Assembly: GCF_040954835.1 (NCBI RefSeq)
Contig: NC_090697.1
Location: 26,529,001 to 26,593,000, forward strand
Source of the DNA: Lepisosteus oculatus
Lineage: Eukaryota > Chordata > Actinopteri > Semionotiformes > Lepisosteidae
Length of the DNA stretch: 64,000 nucleotides
Reading direction: 5' to 3'
Part shown: piece by piece, positions 25,195 through 37,734 of the stretch
Layout of the letters: every line of letters begins with the position of its first letter
Numbering within the stretch: the first letter of the stretch is position 1
The notes under the pieces: generated by a model
Seen by the model: only the letters and a program-made list of their open reading frames with translations
Told to the model about the DNA's origin: nothing
Databases searched by the model: none
Position numbers and translations under genes: made by a program

Positions 25195-25895
25195 ACAGAT
25201 CCAAAATAGCAGAATCAGCAAATACTGCAGAAGCAGCAAACAAAATTCAAAAAGATTTAAATGCATTTCAAAACTTGGTAAACACCTGGTAGATAATGTT
25301 AAGTGTAGACAAGTATGGGCTTTGTGTACAGTAGCAAAAACATAAACCGTAAATACAAAATGGGAAACTCTCAGCTTGAAGTGGCTACTTATGAAAAAAA
25401 ACCTAGGTGTTTATGTTGGCACATTTGTAAATACATATAAGATATTCTAGACAATGAGGAAAAGCAAAACAAATGTTTATCAGAATATATAACTAAAAGC
25501 ATAGATTTAAAATAAAGGAATTTTATATTTCACTTGTGTAATTCACTAGGAAGGCCTCAATTAGAATATTATGTACAATATTGGTCCCTATGTTACAAGG
25601 AAAATATTGCTCCTCTGGGAGTCTGTCCAGAAAAGAACAAACATTCTGGCACATGAAAGTCCTACATTGACAGTGTATAGGAACTGAACCTTTTTAGTCT
25701 TGAACAGAGAAGGCTATGAGGGGACCTAATTCAAGTATTCAAAATCCTCAAAGACATCAACATAGTAGACCATGTGGACTTTCTCAGAATGAACAAACCA
25801 GAGGACACAACCAGAAACTCCATGAACAGGGGCTACTAACTACTAAGTGGGCTAAATGGGTTGAATGGTGTCCTCTCATTTTAAACCTTGTGTAT
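25195..25895 (+). mobile_element. CR1/L2-like LINE 3' portion
   Basis: Decayed reverse-transcriptase C-terminal region: aaatactgcagaagcagcaa, actaggaaggcctcaattag, gaactgaacctttttagtct and gagaaggctatgaggggacc. It ends with gggctaaatgggttgaatgg and tgtcctctcatt. Many frameshifts and stops. Confidence 0.7.
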
Positions 25896-25899
25896 TTAT

Positions 25900-28800
25900 T
25901 GTCTGCAAGTCTCTAGTGGCTTATGAATCTCAGAACCTCTCCAAGCTGGTTTGTAAAGGACCTAGAGAATTAACTTTCATAGCATGGCTTTATTTTTTTA
26001 AAACTCTCTTTTGATTCTCTAGGTCAGCAAATATTAATCATGTCATTTATTTAGCTATTTCTGAACTGCTTTTTTATGTACCTGTCCATACAGATAAGTA
26101 CAGTACATACATACTATCCAGAATTCCCACCCTTACTTAGGCTATACCAGTACTTATTTTAAAGTAGAAGATTTATGCTAGATGGTAAGATTTATGTTGT
26201 AGGTTTGAATGCCATCAATGAGTGATGTTTTTATGTGTCGAGCCCCACATTGAGTGTGAAAACAGATGCCTTTTTAAAAATTTATTAGATGCACTATTTT
26301 TTTGCTCTAATTTGAATTCTGCACCTGTTCGTTAATATGTGATTTCTTTAACAGAAAGGGCTCCTGGTGTTTTAACACCTTCTGTTAATCTGGACTAGGC
26401 CAGGTGTGTTGTTTTCCATGTTCCCTCCCTGGTGAGGTGATGGGTTTTGGCTCTTGACACAACATCTGTATGGTTTTCAAGACTGAAGGGAGCAGAGCTG
26501 TGTGCCTGGATGCCAAAAATAAAACATACATGTGTGTGTTTGCCATATTCATTTTGCATAGAGTTGCTCTTGTGTTATTGCTATATGCAGAGATTTAAAT
26601 CTTTAGGCCATAAAAAATGTCATGCCAAGCCTGTAGTCAATTAAAGGTAGAGGAATCAAAGCCTAATAATAGCCTGTTATTGTGGAAAATGTACTCTCAG
26701 TGCTAATATTTAATGAGCAGCATTTCAGTCTTGCACCTGTTTCTGAAAAAGTAAACAATACATTTTCCATTCCTTTTTACTGGACTGACTCATTACTCCA
26801 CCAAACTTCACTGTTAATACCTTTATTCATTCTTTAAGCATTTATTGGGCCAGCTGGGAAATGTAAAGTAAGAAAGCTGTTAATATTTCAGCGTCCTAAA
26901 GACTTCTCTCGTTTTACGAATCTTATCTTCATCAAAACTAACCCTGAAAACGATAAGCACTGTGAAGAAAACATAAGCGATGAGTTTCATTTATAGACCT
27001 GGAATGCTATTATGAGGTTATAGTTCTCTGTGCTTTGGAGACTTGTATACAAAAGATCTGATTTTAGAAAGTTCTTCCATATGAGGCTGTGAGTAAAGTG
27101 AGGTAAAACAAACCAAATGACATAACATGCTGACCGAGGCTGGAGGTGAAGTTTTGATTACATTCTGTGTGCATGTATCACCAGCTCAGGAGATAGCATG
27201 TGACGCATGGAAGGGACTGCTTGCTTGCTTTTGCAGGAATGTCTCTGAGATGGGAGAGAGCAAGCTTTGTTCTTGAGTTAGCAATGCGGGGAGTGGACAA
27301 CATCAGCACGTCATCAGGCTGCTGTGTCATTCCAACAAATCTAAAAGCCCTACCTGTTGTGCATCACGTACTGACTCCAGGTGTCAGTCCAGTGTTATGC
27401 TCACTGACAGAGTTTTGATTGTCTGCCACTTAGAAGGCATTGCATTGTGATACAATACAGCTCTCTTTTGTTAAAGATGTAATGTTTCATAGTTTGTCAT
27501 CAAATCTGGCTCAGTGTCAATTGAACTTCAGCATTTAATCTCTTACAAAAACAGGACAACCACTACCAGTGGAACTGCAGCAACAACACCACCAACTACA
27601 TATAATAACAACAAGAGATGGCAATTATCTAATAGCATGTATTATATTTTATTACTCCTAAACCTATTCTGTTTATTTCTTATTATATTAATCATCAACT
27701 GAGGATCTAAAGAATCCACATAAATGTACAATATATTCAGCAGCGATGAGTTACTGTACATTAAGGTTTGGTTTAGTGTTAGGGTAAGAAGAGAGTTAGT
27801 GTGAAGAAAATGTCAGCACTTATTTGTACACCTGAGTCACAATGTCCCTGACTAGTCATATAATGTGATAAAATCACTTACAGTATACCTCACAGTGTTT
27901 TTCATAACTAAACTGCTTGAAGTTGGCTGGATTGAAGATATTGACTGCTGTACTTGACATTAATTTTGAGGATGATATACTTATGATACTCATTTTTTAG
28001 CAGTGCTTCTACTTAATCTAGATTCTGAATAAACTAAGGTCCAATGGCCTTATTTCTCAGAACATTTAATACAGCTGCCACAGGCTTGGTGAAGAAGCTG
28101 ACAGATGCCAGATGGTGCCCTCTTACAGACAAGACAGTGTGCAGTGATACATACATACAAGTAGGTGCACATCTCAGGGAACTCAAGGGTACAGCCTGCC
28201 TATTTCTCCCAGGTCAGAATTTACAGGGAGCACTGTACCCATCAAAATCTCTGAAACTAAAAGTAACACAGCAGGTGGATTAGTTGGATTGAAAATATTG
28301 TTTCCAATAACTCTGATTGATTGCCTTATTTTCTTTTGTTTCTTCCACAAACAACATTATCCTTTACATTTTTAAATCTAAAAACAGCCTGTTTCCTTTG
28401 TATAAAATGATTAAAAATATATACTGCAGTTTGTTCCATACACTGTATATTTAAACACTTTAAGCTTCAATGGTGGCTTTGTAACATACACTCCAGCATA
28501 CGAACATCTGGTGACCAAATGCACTAATTGTACAGTTCTTGACTTAAATTTGAGCATACTTTATTTCAGGTGGCCAAATGTTACAAGCTGAGCAAGCCCC
28601 GAGTGCCTGAAGGATTATTCTGTAGGACAGTCAGTTTTTTAGTGTTTTAAAAAATGAACAAAAATGCTCCAGAATGATTAACCCCATTATATATTATGGA
28701 GATAATGTTAATGCAGGGGGTGGTGGACATTACATATTTTTTCTACATTATTTAATGTTTTAAGAAATAACTGATGTTGATATATGAGTGAAATGTTTCC

Positions 28801-30105
28801 ATTTATGGAAGCAGTGCTTGGCCTGGTTTAACACTGTTTGCACAGGCCTTTCTAAAAGGAGCACCTAGTGTGCTTGCAAAATGTAATACAGACAACAGAA
28901 GTTGTTCAACAAGATTTTCTTTTTTTCCTGCTAGGTGAGATGTTTGGAAACCTCCAACATGGCACATTTAGAAAATGAATAACACCTGCAAACATAGGCC
29001 CTTTTGTGGATAGCCTGAAGCCATCTTCAGTGTGTGCCTTGATTGAAAATGAAACATTTCATCTCATTCTAGTGTACTTCTGTATGTTAAGTACAAATTT
29101 AACACATTAGTAAACTACCTCATAGTTTACAGATATGCTACAAAAGTGACATCAGAATTCTTACTCTGTCTGATAAATATAACTTTAGTTTGCTAATTGT
29201 CTAATCTAAATTTCATATCTTCTTATTAGTGAATACCTATATGGCTGAAATAAACAGGTGTGTCAATTGAGCATTCTGTTAAATATGCAAACTAGCACAT
29301 GTTTCTCTTGATCAGACTATTTGCCTTATAAATGCTGAAGCATGTGGTAATTTATAGGACAATAAAAGTGTGTTATAAAGTCATTAAAAATTAGATAATC
29401 TTTGATTATTTTAGATAACATCAAACACAGAAACATAAGCACATTCTTTACTATTTGGAATGGATCTTGATTGGAGTTTTAAATCATTTGAAAGGCATAA
29501 GTGGTTTCGTAATGCTGACATTAGTTTTGAATTAAAACACTTCTTAATTTCAATACATTTGTACTACATATTGCTGCAGTACCTAGGGATAATGGCAACA
29601 TTGTAAGTAGACTAAATTTAGGGTACAGGTCTGCTTATAAAAATAAGCACAATGTGTTGATTCAGTGAAATTATTTAGTTATCAATGTCTGTCCTGTTGA
29701 ATTATGGAGTGATTTATGTTTAGGTCAAAAGATCTGAGATATAATATTTTCTGATCTTCACCTTTGTTTTGATCAAGCTCTTATTCCATTTAAATTAAAA
29801 ACATTTAAATTAAATGCTGCTATATAAAATAGCTCATATTTTGTAAAGTTGAGACTCCAAACCCAAAGATGTAATCTAACACAAACAAATGTAAAAATAG
29901 ACAAATATCACAAGCATATCTTATTACTAAAACATAAAAACAGGAGCAAGGTAGCACATAAGAGCTGTGCTCTTCAAACCCTTACTATACTGGACATCCT
30001 GTGTTCAGTTCTGCAAGTCAAATCAGTCTGTTACCTTCTCTCAATACTCTCCATTGTCACATTGATGTGAACATTCCAACAAAACAAAAGCAACAAAGTT
30101 TAGTA
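25900..30105. other. Repeat-poor non-coding stretch
   Basis: The longest stretch of the window without a recognisable repeat or gene. Open frames at 26447-26644, 27200-27418, 27514-27702 and 28044-28283 have no family resemblance. Confidence 0.4.
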
Positions 30106-30109
30106 CATA

Positions 30110-30360
30110 ATTTAGTACAATATTAATCTTGCTTTTAGCTGTGCATTTAGGGCAGAAAAGAGTGGGCACTTCTTTGCACAAAGAGTTGTTGATTTCTGGA
30201 ACAAATTGCCTAGCAGTGATATTGAACCAGTTTTTCTGGAGTCCTACAAGAAACATTTAAGAAACATACAAGAAACAGATGCATGAAATCTTAACTATCA
30301 ACCAAGATAGGACAGAAGGCCTCCTCTCATTAATGAAAATGTCCTAATTCCTTAAGACAT
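30110..30360 (+). mobile_element. LINE 3' tail
   Basis: ggcacttctttgcacaaaga, then gttgatttctggaacaaatt and gcctagca (frame: RVVDFWNKLPSS), then gaaggcctcctctcatt. This is the C-terminal end and 3' UTR of the CR1/L2-like family. Confidence 0.6.
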
Positions 30361-31289
30361 TATAGGTGCAAGAGAGTTGTAAACCACTTATAGTGTATTT
30401 GAGTAAATTCCATTTTGCTCCATGGCTGACATCTGCCATGATGAACTTTTGTAAATGATCTGTAAGGGGAGCAACTTTATCCTCCCTTTTGGAATACCAC
30501 AGCTCCTTTGACAAATTGTCTGGAAATTCGTGATGAAATTTGGGATTATTTTTTAAACTGAACTGGTACTCTAAGAAAAGAACCGCAAAAGTAATTATGG
30601 TGCATTTGTATTTTCAACTGGAATGTATCCAAGCCCTACAGAGGCAAAAGCCTGATTATATAAAAGCTTAACATCCTCATTCAGTGTCCTGGAACTAATA
30701 TATGATAGATAGTAACTTCATGATTATTTATTTAATAATAAAAAAGAATTCATATCCTAAACTTGGACGCTTCACAAACACTCCTTGCCAAACACAGCCA
30801 TACTGACATGCCCTGTAATACCTCTGAGTATTATAGTATTTCTCTAAGATGTGCCATAAGAATGACATGCATGAAACTGGACATTGAAAGGACTGATATA
30901 ATGGCATTGGCATGACTACTGAACACATCACATAACAGTACTGGCCTGCTAAACAACACAACCAAGTTAAATTAAATGTTTTACCTCACTGCTTTAAACT
31001 AAGGAATGAGAAGCTCACCCCATGCAGAAACCCTTTTATCTGTTAATATAAGCAATCAGACTCCCTTCATTCAAAACCTGCAATTTTAGGAAACACTGAT
31101 GGCTATAAATGATGGAAGTAAGCCATTAGCATACACACATTTTGGCAGTCCAGGTTATGTCTTTTTAGATATTATGACCTGGAAAGTGTGTAACTTGGCA
31201 CATTGCAGCTTCAACACAAATACACACAATGCATTTCCTCTCACACCATGAAACTTTGGTGCAAACTGTTTTCTGGAATTTCACATAAA
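30361..31289. other. Non-coding stretch, nothing recognised
   Basis: AT-rich DNA with no supported feature. Confidence 0.45.
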
Positions 31290-31425
31290 AACAGTTATGG
31301 ATGAGTGAGGGCCCATCTTGCTCTTTTGAATTTTTCAGTAGATTCCTACTCTGAGGATCTCATCCAGCCTTTTTTTGAAAGAAGATGGGCTATGGGCTTC
31401 AACAATACGTCCTGGCTGCTAGGTT
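31290..31425 (-). mobile_element. LINE 3' fragment
   Basis: gaggatctcatccagccttt and tttgaaagaagatgggctat match the reverse of the reverse-transcriptase C-terminal region of the family. Confidence 0.5.
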
Positions 31426-32455
31426 CAGACTCTGTGCACAGAACCACAGTTACAGTATGTGGTTAAACAGACAAGCATCGGTAGTTTCCACAAGCTCAAA
31501 TGTTGTTCCCCTCTCAGTCACACAAGGCTTGATGAATAGTTAGCATCTTAAGCTGGTGCTGACAACATGCAATATTTCTGGTTATGACATAAAGAAGGAA
31601 AATACACCTACATTTTGTTACAACAACTGATTGTCCAGACCACACTGCTTGTAATGCAGAAGGTCTTTAACAAATACCAAGAGAATTCACATTTGGTTTT
31701 AATAGATTAGGTAAGTTTTCCAGCATTAACAGGGCAAGTATTAGTCACTTTTGTTTTAATAATGATTCTATTAATATTACCATTTAGATTTTCCTTTGCC
31801 CTCTTCCCCAATTTCCAATTTCAATGTCACCTCACCAGTTAAGCTAATATGACATGGGAAAAATATAACACTCTCGCGTCCCTTTTGGCTGAATATTACT
31901 TTAGATCTATAAACTTAATTAGGTGAGGTTTCTCCATTTGTTGAGATATTCTATTGAAAACACAGCCATGTGCTCCAGCAAAGTCAACAAGGCTACACCC
32001 TGATCCTCATCAGTTCTGCATTTATGACATGCCTGATACTTAAGACTGTTTTTATGATTTTTGGATCATGATTCATTCTGTTCTGATTGTCATATGATTT
32101 AGAGGAGTTCAACTAAAAAAAGAGCGGTTTAATCACCATTACAGCACTCATCCAGGCATTAAACATCAGTCATTTTCTTGTAGTAGTAAAAAGAAATAAA
32201 GAAACTGGGGCAAAACAAAATGTTACTTGGGCATACAGTAAGTACGTCAAGGAATCTTTCATTCCAAAAAATGTGTTTTAGCTTAGTACAAGTAGATGGT
32301 TTTCTTATGTGTGTTGCTAAAATGTCTTGTTTCACGTGAAGTATTGCTACAGGTAGAATATGGATGGATAATTACAGATTTATATAGAATTTTATTTGCA
32401 TGTGTTATCAGAGACAACCTTACAGTATCTAATATTGCATTCAGCTTGATGGACA
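31426..32455. other. Non-coding stretch, nothing recognised
   Basis: AT-rich DNA with no supported feature. Confidence 0.45.
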
Positions 32456-32460
32456 GGGTA

Positions 32461-32530
32461 GTGTTGATGGTTCAGTGGTAGAATTCTCTCCAACCACTAA
32501 GTAGGTGTGGGTTAAATTTCCAGCCAATCC
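32461..32530 (+). pseudogene. tRNA-Gly-like pseudogene or SINE head
   Basis: gatggttcagtggtagaatt and ctc match the D-arm/A-box of eukaryotic tRNA-Gly almost exactly. A degenerate T-arm/B-box follows at the right spacing (ggttaaatttccagccaa). The acceptor stem does not pair well, so it is a relic. Confidence 0.5.
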
Positions 32531-32584
32531 AATGTTATAGGTCTAGGTGGGTTGGAGGGTCTCCTTTCTTATGTTCTTCCTAAA

Positions 32585-32825
32585 CATTGTTTCCATTCAT
32601 CCTTGACAACCTGGAGCCTATCCAGGAAGAGCAGGGCACAAGGCTGGACTATACCCTGGAAAAGACAGCACACACCCATGCGGAAACAATTTAGCCCACC
32701 CCTGCCTTGGAGGGTGGAAGGAAACTGGACACAAAAATACTGGCTCCACACACAAAGACTTCCTTTCCCCAATCAAACCCAGGGCTCAAGAGTTGTGAGA
32801 CAGCAGCACTGACAACCATGCCTCC
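32585..32825 (-). mobile_element. tRNA-derived SINE, ATGG-tail family
   Basis: On the plus strand: gggcacaaggctggactata, ggaaactggacac, aatcaaacccagggctcaag (reverse B-box), and ending gacaaccatgcctcc. Diverged copy. Confidence 0.55.
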
Positions 32826-33884
32826 ATTAAAAACATGTTCTATTAATATTCTTCTCCTAATATTAAATCTTATATTAATCTCCTAACATGTACTTCACAC
32901 TGGATGCAATACTTGCCAATGAAAGTTATAAGTCATATGACTAAATTGTGCAAATTATACACTAACATCTTTTGGATGCATTACTAAATTACAACCACAT
33001 AGGCAAACTAGTGAAAAACCCAGAATTAAAAAGACTCTAACCACGGTATAACCTTGTCTACTGAAAGGCACTTCTTGTGCAGTAATGGATTCAGTCTGTG
33101 GCCTCGGTCATTTCTCTCTCACGGGAGATGTTATTGCCTCGTAAACTGTGTGAAAATGTATGTTAATGCTTAAGCATTACTTTGTATAGTACTTAAAGTC
33201 CCTACTCTACCAGAGTAGGCCAGTAATTTATCAGAGCTTTCTGCAAGGTAGGATGATTTATATTTGCATTGTTAGCTCTAAAATACATACTGTACATGTC
33301 ATTTGAAACACTTAGAAACATTTTCACATAAAGGATCCAAGCAGTGACTTAGAGCAAAAAACTTTAAGTCCAAAGGTAAACAAAATAACAATGTGTTGGT
33401 CAAACAGTAGTCTGGAGTGAACAGTTTGCCAACAGAACAGACCTTAGCTACCTTGTCTTTTGGTGTTCAAACACAAAAACTGGACAAGTTTTGTCTTAAG
33501 CGTTTTTCCTCTGCTGCATAACTCATAATGACTCAATCACCACCCACTCATCCCAATGGTAGCACTTATTGTATGTGAAACTCTTATGTGAAACTGATAG
33601 CAAACAGCAAGGAAAGGATTTTGAACATTATCTCAAACACTTACTGTACCTAAAGCTGCCTTCCTCAGTTTCCTCAGTTGTAGCTTATTCCCCCGATAAG
33701 GTCTGATTCTGGTCAGGCAAGTGAAGATGCCACAGATAATGTCAAAGGTTGTTAATGTGATATGACATTGCCTTATAAACAACTCATAACATAAGCTCCT
33801 TCTTAACTCAGGCTTATTCTACATACTATGTGCTTAATTAAGAGCTCAGTAGAGCTTCCAAACATTTAGAAAATGGTATTCATT
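32826..33884. other. Non-coding stretch, nothing recognised
   Basis: AT-rich DNA with no supported feature. Confidence 0.45.
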
Positions 33885-33925
33885 ATAACCACTGCTTTTC
33901 AGCTGTAGAGCCTTCTTCAGGTGTG
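33885..33925 (-). ncRNA. Second hammerhead-like motif, degenerate
   Basis: Read on the minus strand it gives CTGAAGA (33920-33914), an exact CUGANGA core. An extra A and stem-loop GGCT-CTAC-AGCT follow, then GAAA (33900-33897). Stem III and the cleavage triplet are lost. It shares the layout of the motif at 17727-17761. Confidence 0.35.
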
Positions 33926-34639
33926 TCACAAAAACACAAAAGAAGTTTTAAAATGTACACATGAAGAAGTCTTTATAACTAAAATATTTATATATATATG
34001 TTAAATATATATATTTTTAAATATAGCTTATTTTTCAATGTGGAATTAACCTTTAATTGTTCCTTTGTATTAAATATATAGAATTGCCTTATATAAGGCC
34101 TTGTTGTTTGCTGTGTCAGAGAGAATGCAATTCATTTGTAACTGGGCATATTTGGTGCATGAGCCTGTTATAGTGACATGAGCCCCATAAGACACCTAAT
34201 AGTGCTCAATTCTCCAGTGACTCAAGAAAAGGACTTCTAGCCTAACAGAATTCACCACTGCTGCTGGAGGTGGCACTGTGTGGGTCTGAGAGAATGCAAT
34301 GGAATTCCAGTGGATATGACTTACCCACACCACGCATAGTATTGTTTCAGTTTTTAAGGTTGTTGTTTATTAAATCCAAATGTTTTACTGCATTTATTCT
34401 CACTTAGCTCTGTCTCTCTGTTGAAAGATGTCTTTAATCTCATTGTGACTGCTTAGTTAAAAATGTTTAAATAAAGTATGCTTAGTATATAAATCCTTAT
34501 TGGAGCCAGTGTGTATTCATGTTTCAATTCTACCAAAATAAAATTGATTATTTTTCTATTCTATTTGTTTTCTCTAAATCCACAGAGATACATACCCTGC
34601 TGTTCATTATTTTGCTTTGCAGTTCTGAAGTAAAACAAA

Positions 34640-34800
34640 AATGTATCCATCTGGTACTTAGTAGTTAATTGATCCAAGGAATTGATCTGACTTCTTCATC
34701 CAGCCATTTTTTGAAAGAAACCAAGGTAATGGCTTTATCCTTTCAACAAAGACACACCTCCTTTCCTCTGTTTTAAATGCACTTTTAGAGTTTTTCTACT
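34640..34800 (-). mobile_element. LINE 3' fragment
   Basis: gtagttaattgatccaagga, then cttcatccagccattttttg and aaagaaaccaagg match the reversed CR1/L2-like reverse-transcriptase tail, as at 1-60 and 1720-1760. Confidence 0.5.
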
Positions 34801-34925
34801 AGTATTCTACTACTATTCCAGTAGCTCCTTAATCTTTACTTTCCTCACTTCCTTCATTCTTACTTAATGTGTTATTAGGAATATTAGCAGAAATGTTTTC
34901 AATATACTGTATGTGATATGTATAT

Positions 34926-35227
34926 CCATCCATTTTCTAACTTTATCCAATGCAGAATTGGGAGACAACCACAGCCTATACCAACAAGCACTGGGCACAA
35001 GACAGGATACATCCTGGACAGGACGCCAGTCCACAGCAGGGCACACACAGACACAAACACACACACAGTCACACAGGGACAATTTACACAGAACCCGATT
35101 AACCCACTCGAACATGGGAACAACACATAAACTTGCACAGGAAACACACCTGGTCTAGAATTAAACCCAGGACCCCAGTGTTGCAAGTCAACGATGCCAA
35201 CCACTGCACCACCATGCTATAATATGG
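34926..35227 (-). mobile_element. tRNA-derived SINE, ATGG-tail family, with target duplication
   Basis: Reversed tail ccatccattttctaacttta, core aggacgccagtccacagcag, a CA-rich run at 35041-35072, and reversed head ccactgcaccaccatgct. TATGTATAT flanks it at 34917-34925 and 35228-35236; the match extends to 11 bp with one mismatch. This supports a genuine insertion. Confidence 0.8.
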
Positions 35228-35317
35228 TATGTATATATTTAATATACTGTATATCCTAATCTTACAACCCTTGGGTTTGGAATATTGAATTATAACACAT
35301 GAAAGTTAGTAATGTTC

Positions 35318-35640
35318 TGTCACAGTTTTGAGGCCCTGATTTTAATTCTGGGTTCAGGTTGTGGATTGCATCTAGTCTGCTTGTTCATCTCTGTTTTTAC
35401 CCAGCGCTTTGTTTTTTTTCCAGTGTAATGTTCAGTGCTCTGAACGAATTATAGAAGTGACATTGCCCTCCTCTGAAATCTAGACAGTGTAAATCTATGC
35501 TGTAGCATGGGACATTTCTTTTAGCATGGTGGAGTTGTCTACAGTTTAGGTTGTGGTGCTGTGTGTGCCCAGAGCCCATGAGTAACCGGGATTGAATCCC
35601 AACAGGAACAAGGAGAGATGCACTTGTCAAACTAGCTCTT
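35318..35640 (+). repeat. tRNA-like interspersed repeat, copy 2
   Basis: The first 80 bases (35318-35400) are the reverse complement of 4424-4505. The part at 35430-35640 parallels 3245-3415, with B-box-like cgggattgaatcccaacagg. Confidence 0.4.
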
Positions 35641-35918
35641 GAAGTCTTCCTGGCAGGTTAATTACCCATTCCGTGAGAAAGAGGAATTGGGCTTTGTCAT
35701 TGATCCAACTTGTGTTTCTGCTACAATGTCTGAGTATTTTTATTGAAGTTGCAATGGATGTTTAAATGTTTCAGTTCCAAATGGTGGGGCATTCATGAAA
35801 ATTGTGCTTTCTGGGTGTAGCCTTACATTGCAAACAAGTAAATGGGTCACCTGGTTTTCACTGTAGATAATTTAGTTTATTCTTAGTTGACTGAAGTGGT
35901 AAAATGACAGAATACACC

Positions 35919-36417
35919 TGTCACGTTCGTAAACCCCTCCTCTTAAGGACGCTCCAGCCCTTCCTTGTTTTCTACTCCATCACACCTGTTCCCTGTTCCA
36001 GCCCCCTCTTCAGTTCCCCTTAAAAGCTAGACACTGACGCTATTCCAGGCTCTGCATTGGTTTCTGTACCAGGCGAGTCCGGGACCTGGAAGCGCCTGGT
36101 CTCGTTAAGGTTTAATTTCCTGTTCCTGTTCCTGTTCCTGTTCCCGTTCCCGTGCCAGTCCCGACCCGGTTCCTGTTTTTAACCCCATTTGTCTTGGATG
36201 GACCACCCGGCTTTAGACTTATGCCACCTTTTGGATTCTCCCTTGGACTTATTCCTGGATTGTTTGCCTCGGCCACACTTCCCCCGAACACCAGCGCACC
36301 ATGGACATGCCCCCCTGTCTTCATTCCCGACTCCCACATGTTTTTTCCCTGTGTTTTCCCCACTCTACCCCGGATCATGTCGTCTGCATAGGGTCCTGAA
36401 AGAATGCTTTTGTTAAA
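35919..36417 (+). mobile_element. Solo LTR, about 499 bp
   Basis: Begins TGTCACG and ends in a decayed counterpart (TGTTAAA for CGTGACA). It is flanked by the exact 5-bp duplication ACACC at 35914-35918 and 36418-36422. GC- and pyrimidine-rich against AT-rich surroundings. No internal retroelement ORF is nearby. A TTCCTG hexanucleotide expansion sits inside it. Confidence 0.7.
36119..36153 (+). repeat. (TTCCTG)n / (TTCCCG)n short tandem repeat
   Basis: About six hexamer units inside the LTR, the later ones carrying T-to-C changes. The GT-rich open frame on the other strand at 36112-36378 is an artefact of it. Confidence 0.85.
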
Positions 36418-36422
36418 ACACC

Positions 36423-37734
36423 ATACTGTAAAAAGTAGCTCACAGTTTGTTTAACAGATGGAGATCCCTTGAAATACAGTTTCAATTATTACAGAGTTAA
36501 GTTTAATTTTTCTGCTCCTTACAGAACAGTTTTGATTTTTAAACCTTATTTTTTCATCTTTCCCTAGGGGGAAAATGGTCTGCATTGTGCAAAAATCATT
36601 TGTCTCTGTTTTGAAATTCAAACACCAAGTTCATTGAAGGAATCCAGAGTTGCATCATTCTGTGGAAGACAGTGTAATTGCAACAACAATAATTTCACAG
36701 AAGCGTGGACGGAGTCTTGGAAAAGACTCTTATCACCGGCAATATGCTAGATAACACCATAATGACTTCTGTAATTTTGCAGTGACCCATACCAGAATTT
36801 GTTGTGAAAAAATGTTCTGAGTCCCAGACCTGATTATCTGAAGAGATAAAGATTAGAAAATTGCTGGCATTAGCAGTAGCTCTGAATCATTTAATGGTTA
36901 GTTATGGGGAAGAATAACAGTTGATAGCATTCAGAAATGCCTGTTGCAATCCAGGCGTGTTTATTTAACTAGTGTGATTTTGGCATTAAGTCAAAAAACT
37001 CCGCTTTGTTTTTGTTTTTGGAAAAAATAAACAAGCGCCTGTTCTACTTTCATTATCAGAGTCAGCCTTTTTGGAGGTGAACCAAAACCTACAAAATTAG
37101 TCTACTGGTTTTGAAATGCACTAGGTAAAACATGGAGCTCCATTTACATGGAAGCATTTGATCTGATAACATATGTGTCAACTGCTGATTTGAATCAAAC
37201 CTTACAATTCAATCAGTTTGTGATTAAAATTTCTCATTTCCTTCTGCAAGTGAAAATAATTGCATTCTTACACAGCGTGTCATTCACAAAAAGAAATGGT
37301 CAGCACTTTCGTAGCACAGAGTTACTCGTTTAAATGGAACCAGAGAGGCTGGCCTAAATTAATACAGCCTTAACGAATGATAGCCTTTCTGTATGTTAGG
37401 TATATGTCCCTGTTTAGCTTTTAACCTGAGCATTTAAGACAATGAGACTTTCTATAAAAGATCTTTAGAGAAAAATATGTCTCTAATTTGATCAGGAGAA
37501 AACAAAAAGAGTAATAGAAGAAAAGAGAAACCATAAAACATATAACGATAATGTGACAGCAGGGTCATAGTACTGATTATGGGGAACATCCGGAAAATAC
37601 AGAACAAAATTTGTTCTCCGAGAACCTAAATGAACCTGGTGTCATCAGTGAAGTATATGAGCATGAGAAAAGAAAGAGGACAGGGTATCTGAAGAGATAC
37701 AGACTTCAGTGAGAGTTAGAAGGTAATACTAATA
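36423..37734. other. Non-coding stretch, nothing recognised
   Basis: AT-rich DNA with no supported feature. Confidence 0.45.

Noticed and set aside
36112..36378. Open frame with a GTGTGT-type C-terminus, and overlapping plus-strand frames
   Set aside because: Translation of the hexanucleotide array and GC-rich body of an LTR.
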